In this document: piece after piece, positions 44,268 to 53,059 of the stretch | How the letters are laid out: each line of letters starts with the position of its first letter | Position numbering within the stretch: position 1 is the stretch's first letter | From: Streptomyces sp. NBC_00440 | GTDB lineage: Bacteria > Actinomycetota > Actinomycetes > Streptomycetales > Streptomycetaceae | DNA: 64,000 nucleotides | Direction of reading: 5' to 3' | Assembly: GCF_036014215.1 (NCBI RefSeq) | Contig: NZ_CP107921.1 | Coordinates: 4,212,001 to 4,276,000 of the forward strand | Program-made: the position numbers and the translations under genes | The notes under the pieces: generated by a model | The model's database searches: none | What the model saw: the letters and a program-made list of their open reading frames with translations, nothing else | Told to the model about the DNA's origin: nothing

Positions 44268-46302
44268 GACCAGCCTCACCGAACGGCTGCTGCTCGACAA
44301 CGGCGCCATCTCCGAACTCGGCAGCGTCGACGCCGGCAGTACGCAGACGGACACCGGCGAGATCGAGCGCGAGCGTGGCATCACCATCCGTTCGGCGGTG
44401 GCGCCCTTCGCCGTCAGAGGCGCCGGTGGGATGCAGATCAACCTGGTGGACACCCCGGGCCATCCCGACTTCATCGCCGAGGTCGAGCGGGCGCTGTCCG
44501 TGCTCGACGGCGCGGTTCTCGTGCTGTCCGCCGTCGAAGGCGTACAGGCGCAGACCTGTGTCCTGCTGAGGTCGCTGCGCCGGCTGCGGCTGCCGACGCT
44601 GCTCTTCGTCAACAAGATCGACCGCACGGGTGCGCGCTCCGACAGCCTGCTGGCCGACATCCGCGCCCGGCTCACCCCGGACATCCTCGCCATGAGTGCG
44701 GTACGGGACGCGGGAACGGCAGCCGCCCGTACGGCCGTACGGCCCCTGGAGCAGCCCGGGTTCCGCAGGGCGGCCGCCGAGGCGCTGGCCGAACACGACG
44801 AGGCCCTGCTGGCCCGGCTGGTGGCGGGCGAGCTGCCGCCGGCCGACGACGTACGGGCCCGGCTGACCCGGCAGTGCGGGGCCGGGCTGCTGCACCCGGT
44901 CTTCTTCGGCTCGGCCCTGACCGGCGAGGGCATCGCCGCACTCACGGACGGCATCACCACGCTGCTGCGCCCGCAGCGGACCACCCCGGAGGCCCCCGCA
45001 GCCGCCCCGCGCGGCACGGTCTTCGCCGTCGAGCGCACGGGCGCAGGCGAGAAGGTCGCCTACCTCAGGCTGTTCTCGGGAGAGGTACGCGAACGGCAGC
45101 GCATCACCTACTGGCAGCGTGAACCCGGCGGGAAACAGACCGAGTTCAGCGGCCGGATCACCGGACTCGACGTCGTAACCGCCCCCGTCGTGTCCGTCCC
45201 GGGCGTCCCCGGCGTCCCTGGCGTCCCCGGTGCCCCTCGTGCGCACGGCGCCGCGGGCGGGAAGCCCGGCCGGCGGCTGACGGCGGGCAGCATCGGCCGG
45301 GTGCGCGGTCTGCCCGGCATCCGGGTCGGGGACCGGGTGGGCGCGCCCGGTGACCGGCCGGAGCAGTACCACTTCTCGCCGCCGAGCCTGGAGACGGTCG
45401 TACGGGCGGGTGGCCCCGGGCAGGAGGCGCGGCTGCACGCGGCCCTGCTGGCGCTGGCGGACGAGGACCCGCTGATCCGTACCCGGGCTGCGGGCGGCGG
45501 CGCGACCTCCGTGCTGCTCTACGGGGCGGTGCAGCAGGAGGTGCTCGCGGCGCGGCTGGAGCGGGACTTCGGCCTGAAGGTGGTGTTCGAGCCGGTCCGC
45601 CCGGTGTACTTCGAGCGGCCGGCCGGCCGGGGTGAGGCGGTCACCGAGATCGACCCGCACGGCGCCAACGACTTCCTGGCGACGGTGGGCCTGCGCGTCG
45701 AACCGGCCCCGCGCGGCGCCGGTGTCATCTTCGCGCGCGAGACCGAGTGGGGTGTGCTGCCCCGCGCCTTCCACCGCGCCATCGAGGAGTCCGCGCTGCG
45801 GACCCTGCAACAGGGCCTGTACGGCTGGGAGGTGACCGACTGCACGGTCACGCTCACCCGGACCGGTTATGTGGCGCCGCTCACCGTCGCCGCGCACTTC
45901 CGGCAGCTCACGCCGCTGGTCCTGATGCGGGCGCTGAAACGCGCGGGCAGCCGGGTCTTCGAGCCGTGCCAGACGCTGGAGGCGGAGATTCCGGTGGACG
46001 CGCTCAACGCTGTCGTCGGCTGTCTCGTCCCGCTCGGGGCCGAGGTCACGGGCTCCACCGAGGCCGGCCCGTCCTGGCTGGTCACGGCGGAACTGCCGGT
46101 CAGGCGGGTGCAGGAGTTCCAGAGGGCGCTGCCGGGACTGACCCGCGGGGAGGGAGCGGTATGGTCCCGCCCGGGGCAGGACCGACCGGTACGCGGCCCG
46201 GTGCCGAACCGGCCGCGCACCGACGGAAATCCCCTGAACCGGGAGGAGTACATGAGGTTCCTCGCCGACCGCAGCCTCGCCGACCGCGGCCTCGCCGACT
46301 GA
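44197..46302 (+). CDS. TetM/OtrA-type ribosomal protection GTPase
   Basis: The 701-residue translation GTPase opens with the G domain (AHIDAGKTS near residue 15, DTPGHPDF, NKIDR) and shows the reduced length and LERDFGLKVVFEPVRPVYFE region typical of tetracycline ribosomal protection proteins rather than EF-G. Domain IV follows (EESALRTLQQGLYGWEVTDC). These proteins remove tetracycline from the ribosome. A VPGVPGVPG insertion in domain II is unusual. The GTG is preceded by GAGG. The resistance spectrum is untested, and some Streptomyces homologues confer little resistance. Confidence 0.9.
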   Translation: MHDAILNPGTTLNLGVLAHIDAGKTSLTERLLLDNGAISELGSVDAGSTQTDTGEIERERGITIRSAVAPFAVRGAGGMQINLVDTPGHPDFIAEVERALSVLDGAVLVLSAVEGVQAQTCVLLRSLRRLRLPTLLFVNKIDRTGARSDSLLADIRARLTPDILAMSAVRDAGTAAARTAVRPLEQPGFRRAAAEALAEHDEALLARLVAGELPPADDVRARLTRQCGAGLLHPVFFGSALTGEGIAALTDGITTLLRPQRTTPEAPAAAPRGTVFAVERTGAGEKVAYLRLFSGEVRERQRITYWQREPGGKQTEFSGRITGLDVVTAPVVSVPGVPGVPGVPGAPRAHGAAGGKPGRRLTAGSIGRVRGLPGIRVGDRVGAPGDRPEQYHFSPPSLETVVRAGGPGQEARLHAALLALADEDPLIRTRAAGGGATSVLLYGAVQQEVLAARLERDFGLKVVFEPVRPVYFERPAGRGEAVTEIDPHGANDFLATVGLRVEPAPRGAGVIFARETEWGVLPRAFHRAIEESALRTLQQGLYGWEVTDCTVTLTRTGYVAPLTVAAHFRQLTPLVLMRALKRAGSRVFEPCQTLEAEIPVDALNAVVGCLVPLGAEVTGSTEAGPSWLVTAELPVRRVQEFQRALPGLTRGEGAVWSRPGQDRPVRGPVPNRPRTDGNPLNREEYMRFLADRSLADRGLAD

Positions 46303-46315
46303 GGTACGGGCCGGG

Positions 46316-46354
46316 GGCGGGGGGCGTACAGGGACGGCACCGTACGCCCCCGCC
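46316..46354. terminator. Hairpin between convergent genes
   Basis: GGGGCGTAC and GTACGCCCC pair around 12 bases, and the stem continues with one bulge through GGCGG-type sequence. It serves the protection gene and the convergent aldehyde dehydrogenase. Confidence 0.75.
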
Positions 46355-46377
46355 TTCCTCCCCCGCGCCCCCCCGCC

Positions 46378-47691
46378 TCAGCCGAGCGGCTTGTCCAGGA
46401 CCGCCTTGCGGTGGCTGAACGTCTCCAGCGAGTACCGGCCGTGGTAGCGGCCCATCCCGCTCTCCCCCACCCCGCCGAACGGCAGCTCGGGCACGGTGAG
46501 ATGGGCCACCGGCAGGCCGAAGCCGAGGCCGCCCGACGAGGTCTCCGTGGTGAGCCGGTCGCGGGTCAGCACCGAGTCCGTGAACGCGTACAGCGCCAGC
46601 GGCTTGTCCCGGTCGTTGATGAACGTGATGGCCTCGTCGAGCCCGTCGACCTCCACGATGGGCAGGATCGGGCCGAAGATCTCCTCGCCCATGACCGGTG
46701 ACTCCGGCCGGACTTCGGCGAGCACGGTGGGCGCGAGGTAGCGCTGCGCACGGTCGCTGTCGCCGCCGACCACGACCCGGCCCGAGCCGAGCAGACCGGT
46801 CAGCCGGTCGAAGTGGCGTTCGTTGATGATCCTGCCGTAGTCGTCGGATGTGGCCGGGTCGGCGCCGAACAGCTCCCGTACGGCCGAGGTCAGCGCGGGC
46901 TCCAGCTCGCGGGCGGTCGCGGGGTCGGTGAGGACGTAGTCCGGGGCGACGCAGGTCTGGCCCGCGTTGAGGAACTTGGTCGACGCGAGCCGGGCGGCCA
47001 CCGCCGCGAGGTCCGTGCCCCGGTCGACGAACGCCGGTGACTTGCCGCCCAGTTCCAGGGAGACCGGCGTCAGATGCTCGGCGGCGGCCCGCATCACGAT
47101 GCGGCCCACGGCGCCGTTGCCGGTGTAGAAGATGTGGTCGAAGTGCTCGGCGAGCAGGGCGGTGGTCTCCGGCACGGCGCCCTCGACCACGGTCACCGCG
47201 TCGCGGTCGAGATAGCGCGGCAGCAACTCGGCGACCGCCCGCGAGGTGGCGGGGGCCACCTCACTGGGCTTGGCGACGACGCAGTTGCCCGCGGCGAGCG
47301 CCCCGGCGACCGGGGCGAGGAGCAGCTGAAGCGGGTAGTTCCACGGGGCGATCACCAGGACGACGCCCAGCGGATCCAGCACGGTCCAGGCGCTTGCCGT
47401 ACCGAGGTGCTCCGGTACGTCGACGGGCTCGGGCCGCAGCCAGCCCTCCAGCCGCTCCAGGGTGTGGTCGATCTCGCGCACGGTGAAGTCGATCTCCGTA
47501 CGGAACGCTTCGCGCTCGCTCTTGCCCAGGTCGGCGTGGAGCGCGGCGGCCAGCTCCTGGCGGTGTCCGGTCAGCATCGCCCGCAGGCCGTGCAGCTGTT
47601 CGGTGCGCCAGGACAGGGTCTTGGTCCGGCCGGTACGGAAGGTGGCACGCAGCCTGGCGACGGCTTCGGCGGGCTTCTCGGTGGGCTGCAC
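46378..47691 (-). CDS. Aldehyde dehydrogenase family protein
   Basis: The 437-residue protein has the short class 3-like layout of NAD(P)-dependent aldehyde dehydrogenases. APWNYPLQLLLAPVAGALAAGN forms the entry of the cofactor fold, LELGGKSPAFV carries the general-base Glu, and FLNAGQTCVAPDY carries the nucleophilic Cys. The GTG at 47691 follows GAGGAG. It lacks the 50 N-terminal residues of 480-residue members, which is usual for this branch. The substrate is probably a medium or aromatic aldehyde. Confidence 0.94.
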   Translation of the reverse strand: MQPTEKPAEAVARLRATFRTGRTKTLSWRTEQLHGLRAMLTGHRQELAAALHADLGKSEREAFRTEIDFTVREIDHTLERLEGWLRPEPVDVPEHLGTASAWTVLDPLGVVLVIAPWNYPLQLLLAPVAGALAAGNCVVAKPSEVAPATSRAVAELLPRYLDRDAVTVVEGAVPETTALLAEHFDHIFYTGNGAVGRIVMRAAAEHLTPVSLELGGKSPAFVDRGTDLAAVAARLASTKFLNAGQTCVAPDYVLTDPATARELEPALTSAVRELFGADPATSDDYGRIINERHFDRLTGLLGSGRVVVGGDSDRAQRYLAPTVLAEVRPESPVMGEEIFGPILPIVEVDGLDEAITFINDRDKPLALYAFTDSVLTRDRLTTETSSGGLGFGLPVAHLTVPELPFGGVGESGMGRYHGRYSLETFSHRKAVLDKPLG

Positions 47692-47923
47692 GGATGCTCC
47701 TCGGTTGGGTTCGGAAGGCCGTTCAAGTATTTGCATGTCCCCAAAGGAGGGCGGCCTCCCGGTTCCCGTTCGGACCGGAATGCACGCCTCGGGCAACGGT
47801 TCCTCATTCGTTCGGGTACGCGTTGTGGCATTCGGTCGCAGCGGACGGGGCCTGCGCACACCTCTTGCCCAAGGCTCAGGGGGACACCCGTGCTGTCCGG
47901 CGCGGGGAAGGAGATGGGACGCG

Positions 47924-48709
47924 ATGGGTACCGATCACATCGACACCGGGTTGCTGAAGGAGCTGACCGAGCAGTCGCAGGATTTGAACAGCGACGCGCT
48001 CCGGGTGACGAACTCCGCTCTGGCGGATTTCGCCGAAACGGCCGAATCTTCGAGCCGCCGCTGGTGGCAGCGCCGGGGCACTCTGCTGGGGGCCGCGGGT
48101 GCGGCGACCCTGCTGGGCGCCGGACGCGCGGCGGCAGCGTCGAGCACCGACGTCATGGCACTCCAGACGGCCGCTTCGATCGAGAACCTGGCGGTGAGCG
48201 TCTATCACACCGCCGCCGGGCTGCCGTTCATCAAGACCGGCAACAAGACCGTGCTGGCCTTCATCACGAAGACGGCGCAGCAGCACACGGCGCACGCCCA
48301 GGCGTTCAACGCCGCCGCCCAGAAGGCGGGCGGCAAGGAGCAGACGGGTACGGACCCGAAGTACGCGGCGGTCGTCAAGAAGACCCTGCCGACGATCAAG
48401 AACTCGGCGGACGTGGTCAAGCTGGCCATCACGCTGGAGGACGTCGCGGCGCAGACGTACACCAAGAACATCGGGCAGGTCCACGACACCAGCCTGCGGC
48501 AGCTCTTCGCCTCGGTCGCGCCGGTGGAGGCCCAGCACCGCGCCACGCTGCTCGCCGTGCAGGCCCTGCTGGCCGACGGGGACACGAACCTCATCGCGAT
48601 CCCCACGGACGTCGCGAAGCTTCCCGCCAGCATCGGCAGTGTCGGCTTCCCGGACGCCTTCTACCCCACCAAGATGGCTTCTCCGGTCAGTGAAGGGGCC
48701 GTGAAATGA
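47924..48709 (+). CDS. Ferritin-like domain protein, probably Tat-exported
   Basis: The 261-residue protein has a cytoplasmic leader of about 45 residues, then RRWWQRRGTLLGAAGAATLLGAG, which resembles a twin-arginine signal. A four-helix ferritin-like domain follows (MALQTAASIENLAVSVYHTAAG, QQHTAHAQAFNAAA, ITLEDVAAQTY, VAPVEAQHRATLLA). Glu and His positions for a di-iron site are spread over the helices. It overlaps the next ferritin-like gene by ATGA, so the two are made together, perhaps as a heteromer outside the membrane. Confidence 0.87.
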   Translation: MGTDHIDTGLLKELTEQSQDLNSDALRVTNSALADFAETAESSSRRWWQRRGTLLGAAGAATLLGAGRAAAASSTDVMALQTAASIENLAVSVYHTAAGLPFIKTGNKTVLAFITKTAQQHTAHAQAFNAAAQKAGGKEQTGTDPKYAAVVKKTLPTIKNSADVVKLAITLEDVAAQTYTKNIGQVHDTSLRQLFASVAPVEAQHRATLLAVQALLADGDTNLIAIPTDVAKLPASIGSVGFPDAFYPTKMASPVSEGAVK

Positions 48710-49557
48710 GCAGCACCAAGGGCAGCTGGGAGCTGCCGATCAGCGAGGGCGAGTTGTCCCGTCTGACGAGCGAGATGGACGAGGCCCACCGGGCGACCCT
48801 GCCCGTCATGGCCGCGTCCGCCCGTGACCTGTCGGCGGAGCTCAAGGACCTGGGGACCTCCGGTCCCGATCCGGTCCAGGAAGAGCGTTCGCACCTGGCG
48901 CGCCGCCGCTTCCTGACCGGCGCAGGTGCGTCGGCGGCCATGCTGGCGCTCGCCGCGTGCGGCGGGAAGACGTCCACCACGCCGACCGGGGCGGGCGCTT
49001 CCGCGTCCACGTCGGCCAGTGCTTCGGCGTCCTCGTCGGGCGGGGCCTCCAAGTACACCGGCGACCTGAAGGTCGTCGCGCTGTCGGTGGCCCTGGAGAA
49101 CCAGGCCGTCGCCGCCTACCAGGCGGCTCTCAAGGCGGCCAACGCGGGCAAGCTCGGGAAGGTGCCGCCGGCGATCGCGACGTTCATCCAGACCGCGATG
49201 GCGCAGCACAAGGACCACGCCGACGCGTGGAACGGCGTGCTCTCCAGCGCGGGCAAGCCCAAGATCACCGATGTGCCGCTCTCCGACCAGCCCGCTGTCA
49301 CCAAGGCGCTCGGCCAGGTCAAGGACGTCACGGGGGTGGCCAAACTGGCGCTCCAGCTGGAGGACCAGGCCACGGAGACCTATGTGTTCGCGACGTACAA
49401 CGTCAAGAGCCTGGGCGGGGTCAACACGGCGGCGACCATCGCTCCGGTCGAGGCCATGCACGCGGCGATCCTGCACTACGTGCTGGGCCAGTACCCGGTG
49501 CCGGACGCCTTCATCGGTACGAAGAAGGCCGCCAGCCCCAGCCTGCTGACCGTCTGA
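48706..49557 (+). CDS. Ferritin-like domain lipoprotein, Tat-type signal
   Basis: The 283-residue protein starts with a 60-residue cytoplasmic leader followed by RRRFLTGAGASAAMLALAACGG, a twin-arginine signal with lipobox (LAAC). A Ser/Thr/Ala linker leads to a ferritin-like helical bundle (ALSVALENQAVAAYQAAL, MAQHKDHADAWNGVL, ALQLEDQATETYVFA, IAPVEAMHAAILHYVLG). It is a paralogue of the gene it overlaps. Both could bind iron or reduce oxidants outside the membrane. The pairing appears conserved in actinobacteria, but the role is undefined. Confidence 0.88.
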   Translation: MSSTKGSWELPISEGELSRLTSEMDEAHRATLPVMAASARDLSAELKDLGTSGPDPVQEERSHLARRRFLTGAGASAAMLALAACGGKTSTTPTGAGASASTSASASASSSGGASKYTGDLKVVALSVALENQAVAAYQAALKAANAGKLGKVPPAIATFIQTAMAQHKDHADAWNGVLSSAGKPKITDVPLSDQPAVTKALGQVKDVTGVAKLALQLEDQATETYVFATYNVKSLGGVNTAATIAPVEAMHAAILHYVLGQYPVPDAFIGTKKAASPSLLTV

Positions 49558-49617
49558 CGCCGTCCGCCCGACGGCCCGCAGCCCGTCCGACCACGGTCCG
49601 CCCGTCCCCTTCCGGCT

Positions 49618-49660
49618 CCCCGGCCAGGTGCGTAAACTCCCCCCACGCGCCTGGCCGGGG
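49618..49660. terminator. Hairpin containing a -10-like box
   Basis: CCCCGGCCAGG pairs with CCTGGCCGGGG over a 21-base loop. The loop holds TAAACT (49633-49638), a good TANNNT box, so this may be a terminator for the ferritin-like genes or the promoter of the cupredoxin gene. Confidence 0.5.
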
Positions 49661-49695
49661 CCGGGGCGGCCGCCCCGACGAACACCGGAGGCACC

Positions 49696-50100
49696 ATGCT
49701 CACCCGTAACCGCAGGCCGCGTGTGGCGGTCGCCGTAGCCGCGCTCTGCATGCTGACCGCTGTCACCAGTTGCTCGGACAGCGGATCGAAGTCCTCGTCG
49801 TCGACGTCCACCAAGCCCACGACCGCGGCGTCCACGGCGAGCGGCAGTGGCACCCAGATCACGATCAAGAACTTCAAGTTCACGCCCGCCGCCCTGACCG
49901 TCGCCCCGGGGACGAAGATCACGGTGACGAACAAGGACTCGACGACCCACACCCTGACGGCCACCGGCAAGAAGGCGTTCGACACGGGTGACATCGCCGC
50001 AGGGAAGACGGTCACCTTCAAGGCACCGTCCGCCAAGGGCAATTTCCCCTACATCTGCACGATCCACCAGTACATGAAGGGCACGCTGACGGTCAGCTGA
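49696..50100 (+). CDS. Cupredoxin domain lipoprotein
   Basis: The 134-residue protein has a signal with lipobox TAVTSC, a Ser/Thr linker, and a cupredoxin domain from about residue 55. Type 1 copper ligands are visible: His in STTHTLTATG, then Cys, His and Met in YICTIHQYMKG. It should carry single electrons on the outer face of the membrane. It lies directly downstream of the two exported ferritin-like genes and upstream of a membrane protein, suggesting a shared redox or metal task. GGAGGCACC is the ribosome site. Confidence 0.93.
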   Translation: MLTRNRRPRVAVAVAALCMLTAVTSCSDSGSKSSSSTSTKPTTAASTASGSGTQITIKNFKFTPAALTVAPGTKITVTNKDSTTHTLTATGKKAFDTGDIAAGKTVTFKAPSAKGNFPYICTIHQYMKGTLTVS

Positions 50101-50185
50101 CCCGACAGCGATATCTGCCCCGTACGCCGTCACACATCCGCCTCGCCCTCACGTACCCGCTCACCGTGCCGGGAAGGGACCCCCC

Positions 50186-50671
50186 ATGCCGTCCGATCCC
50201 TCACTCGCCGCGCCGCCGGACACCGGCAGTCCGGCCCGCCGGCCCCTGCGGGTGCTGCTCTGTGTGCTGGCCGCCGCCGGGCTGGCCGTCGACGCCTATG
50301 TGCACGCGAAGCTCGCCGACCGCTACGACCCCATTTCGGCGAGCATCAGCCAGGGCACGCTGTTCCGTATCGAGGCCGGGGTGGCCGGTCTTGCGGCGCT
50401 GCTCGTGCTGGTCTGGCGCCGCGCCGTGTCCGACGCGTTCGCCTGGCTGGTCGCCGCGGGCGGTCTGGCGCTGCTGCTCGTCTACCGGTACATCAACGTC
50501 GGCAAGCTCGGACCGGTGCCGAACATGTACGAGCCGGTCTGGTTCTGGGACAAGAAGCTCGTGGTGATCGCGCAGACCGTGACCATCGTGGCGACCAGCC
50601 TGCTGCTGCTCACCGGCTCCTACCGGCGCCGCTTCACCGCACGCCGCCGGACCCGTCGCCGGGTCGAGTGA
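50186..50671 (+). CDS. Four-helix membrane protein of unknown function
   Basis: The 161-residue protein has four membrane helices (LRVLLCVLAAAGLAVDAYVH, VAGLAALLVLVW, AWLVAAGGLALLLVY, VVIAQTVTIVATSLLLL) with loops holding NVGKLGPVPNMYEPVWFWDKK. It ends in an Arg-rich tail (RRRFTARRRTRRR). It follows the cupredoxin gene on the same strand after 85 bases. The conserved His in AYVHAK and the WFWDKK loop could bind a cofactor, but I do not recognise the family. It overlaps the convergent MFS gene by 38 bases. Confidence 0.82.
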   Translation: MPSDPSLAAPPDTGSPARRPLRVLLCVLAAAGLAVDAYVHAKLADRYDPISASISQGTLFRIEAGVAGLAALLVLVWRRAVSDAFAWLVAAGGLALLLVYRYINVGKLGPVPNMYEPVWFWDKKLVVIAQTVTIVATSLLLLTGSYRRRFTARRRTRRRVE

Positions 50672-52007
50672 CAGCGGACGGCTCGGCCGCCGGTTCTGCG
50701 GATCGCGCGGATGCTTCGGCGGGCCGCGGGGGCTGCGCGGCCGACGGTCCCGGCCGGGCCGCGGTCCGTACCCAGCGCAGTGTCACCGCGCTGAGCAGCG
50801 CCACCGCGACCAGGCAGCCGCAGTAGAGCGTGAGGCCGTTCCACGCCCCCGCGGAGTACGCGATACCGCCCACGGAACCGCCGACCGCGCTGCCGATGTA
50901 GTAGAAGAACAGATAGACCGCGGCGCCCTGCACCCCCAGCACGGTGGACCGCCCGCCGACCCAGCCGCTGGCCACCGCGTGGGCCGCGAAGAAGCCCACG
51001 GTGAAGATCACCAGGCCGGGGATGACGGCGCCGAGCTGCGGTACGAGCATCACCGCGAGCCCCACGAGCGTCACGAGCAGTGCGGGCAGCAGCACACGGG
51101 GCCGGCCGAACCGGTCGACCAGCCGGCCCGCGGCGGCCGACGAGAACGAGCCCGCGGTGTACGCGATGAAGAGCAGCCCCGCCGTCGTCTGGGACAGGTT
51201 GAACGGCGCGTCGATCAGCCGGAATCCCAGGTAGTTGTAGACGGTGACGAACGCGGCCATCGCCACGAAGCCGATCAGATACAGCCTGAGCAGGGCGCTG
51301 TCCGGCAGCGCGCGGCCGATTGCGGACGCGAGCGCGCGCGGCCGGGCCTCCCGGCGTACGAAGCGTACGGACGCGGGCACCGTCAGATGGAAGACCACGG
51401 CGGAGACCGCGGCCACCGCGCCGACCGCGCCGATCGCCCAGCGCCAGCTGCCGGTCAGATCCAGCACCCCGTCCGCGACGAGCCGGCCCGCCATTCCGCC
51501 GATCCCGTTGCCCGCCACATAGAGCCCCATGGCCTGGCCGAGCGACTCACGGTGCACCTCCTCGGACAGATACGACATCGCCGTCGCCTGGAGCCCGGCG
51601 AGCGCGAGGCCCTGGAGCACCCGGAAGACCAGCAGCGTCGGGTAGTTGGGCGCGAAGGCCGCCGCGATACCGAGCAGCGCGGCCGCGCCCAGCGACAGGC
51701 TCATCATCCCCGTCCTGCTCCACGCGTCGGAGAGGGCGGTCAGCGGCACCACGGCGACGGCCATGGCCGCGGTGGAGACCGAGATGGTCAGCGACGAGGC
51801 CGCGGGGGACAGGCTGAAGTGGGAGGACAGGGCGGGCAGCAGGGCCTGGACGCAGTACAGCGTCATGAACGTGGTCATCCCGGCGGCGAAGAGCGCTCCG
51901 GTGGCCCGGCGGAAACCGGGTGTCCCCCGCGTGTGCGCGGCAGGCGATATGAGCGGGTCAGTCACCGGACGACGGTAGGCCGGGCGCCGTTCATGCGTCC
52001 AATGCAT
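50634..52007 (-). CDS. MFS transporter beside a LysR regulator
   Basis: The 457-residue permease has twelve predicted helices and the post-helix-2 loop ALSDAWSRTG. It resembles the YnfM-type MFS exporters often divergent from a LysR gene. The hydrophilic tail (AARPGPSAAQPPRPAEASARS) contains Pro/Ala repeats. The ATG at 52007 is used here; a GTG at 51965 would remove 14 basic residues and is equally plausible. The divergent promoter is only about 25 bases wide, so regulator and transporter share it. Confidence 0.9.
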   Translation of the reverse strand: MHWTHERRPAYRRPVTDPLISPAAHTRGTPGFRRATGALFAAGMTTFMTLYCVQALLPALSSHFSLSPAASSLTISVSTAAMAVAVVPLTALSDAWSRTGMMSLSLGAAALLGIAAAFAPNYPTLLVFRVLQGLALAGLQATAMSYLSEEVHRESLGQAMGLYVAGNGIGGMAGRLVADGVLDLTGSWRWAIGAVGAVAAVSAVVFHLTVPASVRFVRREARPRALASAIGRALPDSALLRLYLIGFVAMAAFVTVYNYLGFRLIDAPFNLSQTTAGLLFIAYTAGSFSSAAAGRLVDRFGRPRVLLPALLVTLVGLAVMLVPQLGAVIPGLVIFTVGFFAAHAVASGWVGGRSTVLGVQGAAVYLFFYYIGSAVGGSVGGIAYSAGAWNGLTLYCGCLVAVALLSAVTLRWVRTAARPGPSAAQPPRPAEASARSAEPAAEPSAVTRPGDGSGGVR

Positions 52008-52019
52008 GGATGCCCGATA

Positions 52020-52038
52020 TATGTTCCGTATATGGAAC
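52020..52038 (+). promoter_or_regulatory. Compact promoter/operator at the LysR start
   Basis: TATGTT (52020-52025), six bases, then ATG gives a leaderless -10. The inverted repeat GTTCC, six bases, GGAAC (52023-52038) overlaps both the box and the start codon, so a bound regulator would block its own transcription. Confidence 0.6.
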
Positions 52039-53042
52039 GCAAGGTATCCGGGGACCGCATGGATCGCACGGACCGCATGGACCGGACGGAACGCATTGAC
52101 CGCATGGAACGGGCCGCTGCGCAGCACCTGCCGGCTCCGCTGCTGGGGATGTGCCCCGATCTCGTACGGTTCGTGACGGTGGCCGGGCTTGAGCATCTCT
52201 CCGCCGCGGCGAGCGAGCTGGGCACCCCGCAGTCGACCGTCAGCCGCAGCGTCGCCCGGCTGGAGGCGGCCGTCGGCACCCCGCTCTTCGACCGGGAGGG
52301 CCGGGGGCTGCGGCTGACCCGGCAGGGCCGCGCCTTCCTGGCCCGGGTGCAGCGGGGCCTGGAGGAGATCGCGACGGGCTGTGAGGAACTGCGGCTGGCC
52401 ACCGACATGCCGGGCACCGTCGCCCTGGGCTTCCTGCCCGCGCTCGGTTCGGCCCCGGTGCCGCTGCTGGTCAGCTGGTTCCGGGACCGGCACCCGCAGG
52501 TCCGCTTCCAGCTGGTCCAGGACAACGCGCAGGGGCTGCTCGACCGGCTGCGGGCGGGCGAGGTCGATCTCTGCCTGACCTCACCGCTGCCCGACGAACC
52601 GGGCATCACCACCCTGCCTGCCGCCGCCGAGCCGCTGAGTCTCGTCGTCCCGGCCGGCCACCGGCTGGCCGGGCGGGGCAGGGTCCGGCTGGCCGAGGCG
52701 GAGCACGAGGACTTCGTGATGGCCGCATCCGGCTACGGTCTGCGCCGCCTGGTCAACAGCCTCTGTGCCGCCGCCGGTTTCCCGCCGCGCGTCGCGTTCG
52801 AGGGCGCCGAGATCGCCACCATCCGCGGCTTCGTCGCGGCGGGCCTCGGGGTCGCGGTGCTGCCTCCGTCACCGGTCCGGGTCTCCGGCCTCGTGGACCT
52901 GCCGCTCGACGACCCGGGGGCCTCCCGCACGGTCGGCCTGACCCGGGTGACGGCCCGCAACCCCACCCCGGTCGTCAGCGACTTCATCGACCTGGTGCTG
53001 AGCCGGGCCGAGGAGTGCTTCGGCGGCCCGGCGCCGGCCTGA
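52032..53042 (+). CDS. LysR family transcriptional regulator
   Basis: The 336-residue regulator has the LysR helix-turn-helix (DLVRFVTVAGLEHLSAAASE, TPQSTVSRSVARLEA) and an effector domain beginning near TVALGFLPALGS. It carries an odd N-terminal extension, MDRTDRMDRTERIDRMER, encoded by an 18-bp repeat. A start at 52059 would keep the repeat; a later start would drop it. It probably controls the divergent MFS gene and itself. Confidence 0.93.
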   Translation: MERKVSGDRMDRTDRMDRTERIDRMERAAAQHLPAPLLGMCPDLVRFVTVAGLEHLSAAASELGTPQSTVSRSVARLEAAVGTPLFDREGRGLRLTRQGRAFLARVQRGLEEIATGCEELRLATDMPGTVALGFLPALGSAPVPLLVSWFRDRHPQVRFQLVQDNAQGLLDRLRAGEVDLCLTSPLPDEPGITTLPAAAEPLSLVVPAGHRLAGRGRVRLAEAEHEDFVMAASGYGLRRLVNSLCAAAGFPPRVAFEGAEIATIRGFVAAGLGVAVLPPSPVRVSGLVDLPLDDPGASRTVGLTRVTARNPTPVVSDFIDLVLSRAEECFGGPAPA

Positions 53043-53059
53043 GCCCGTCCCGTACGGCG

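Noticed and set aside
44197..46302. Elongation factor G
   Set aside because: Length, the short insert pattern and the FEPVRPVYFE region match ribosomal protection proteins rather than EF-G.
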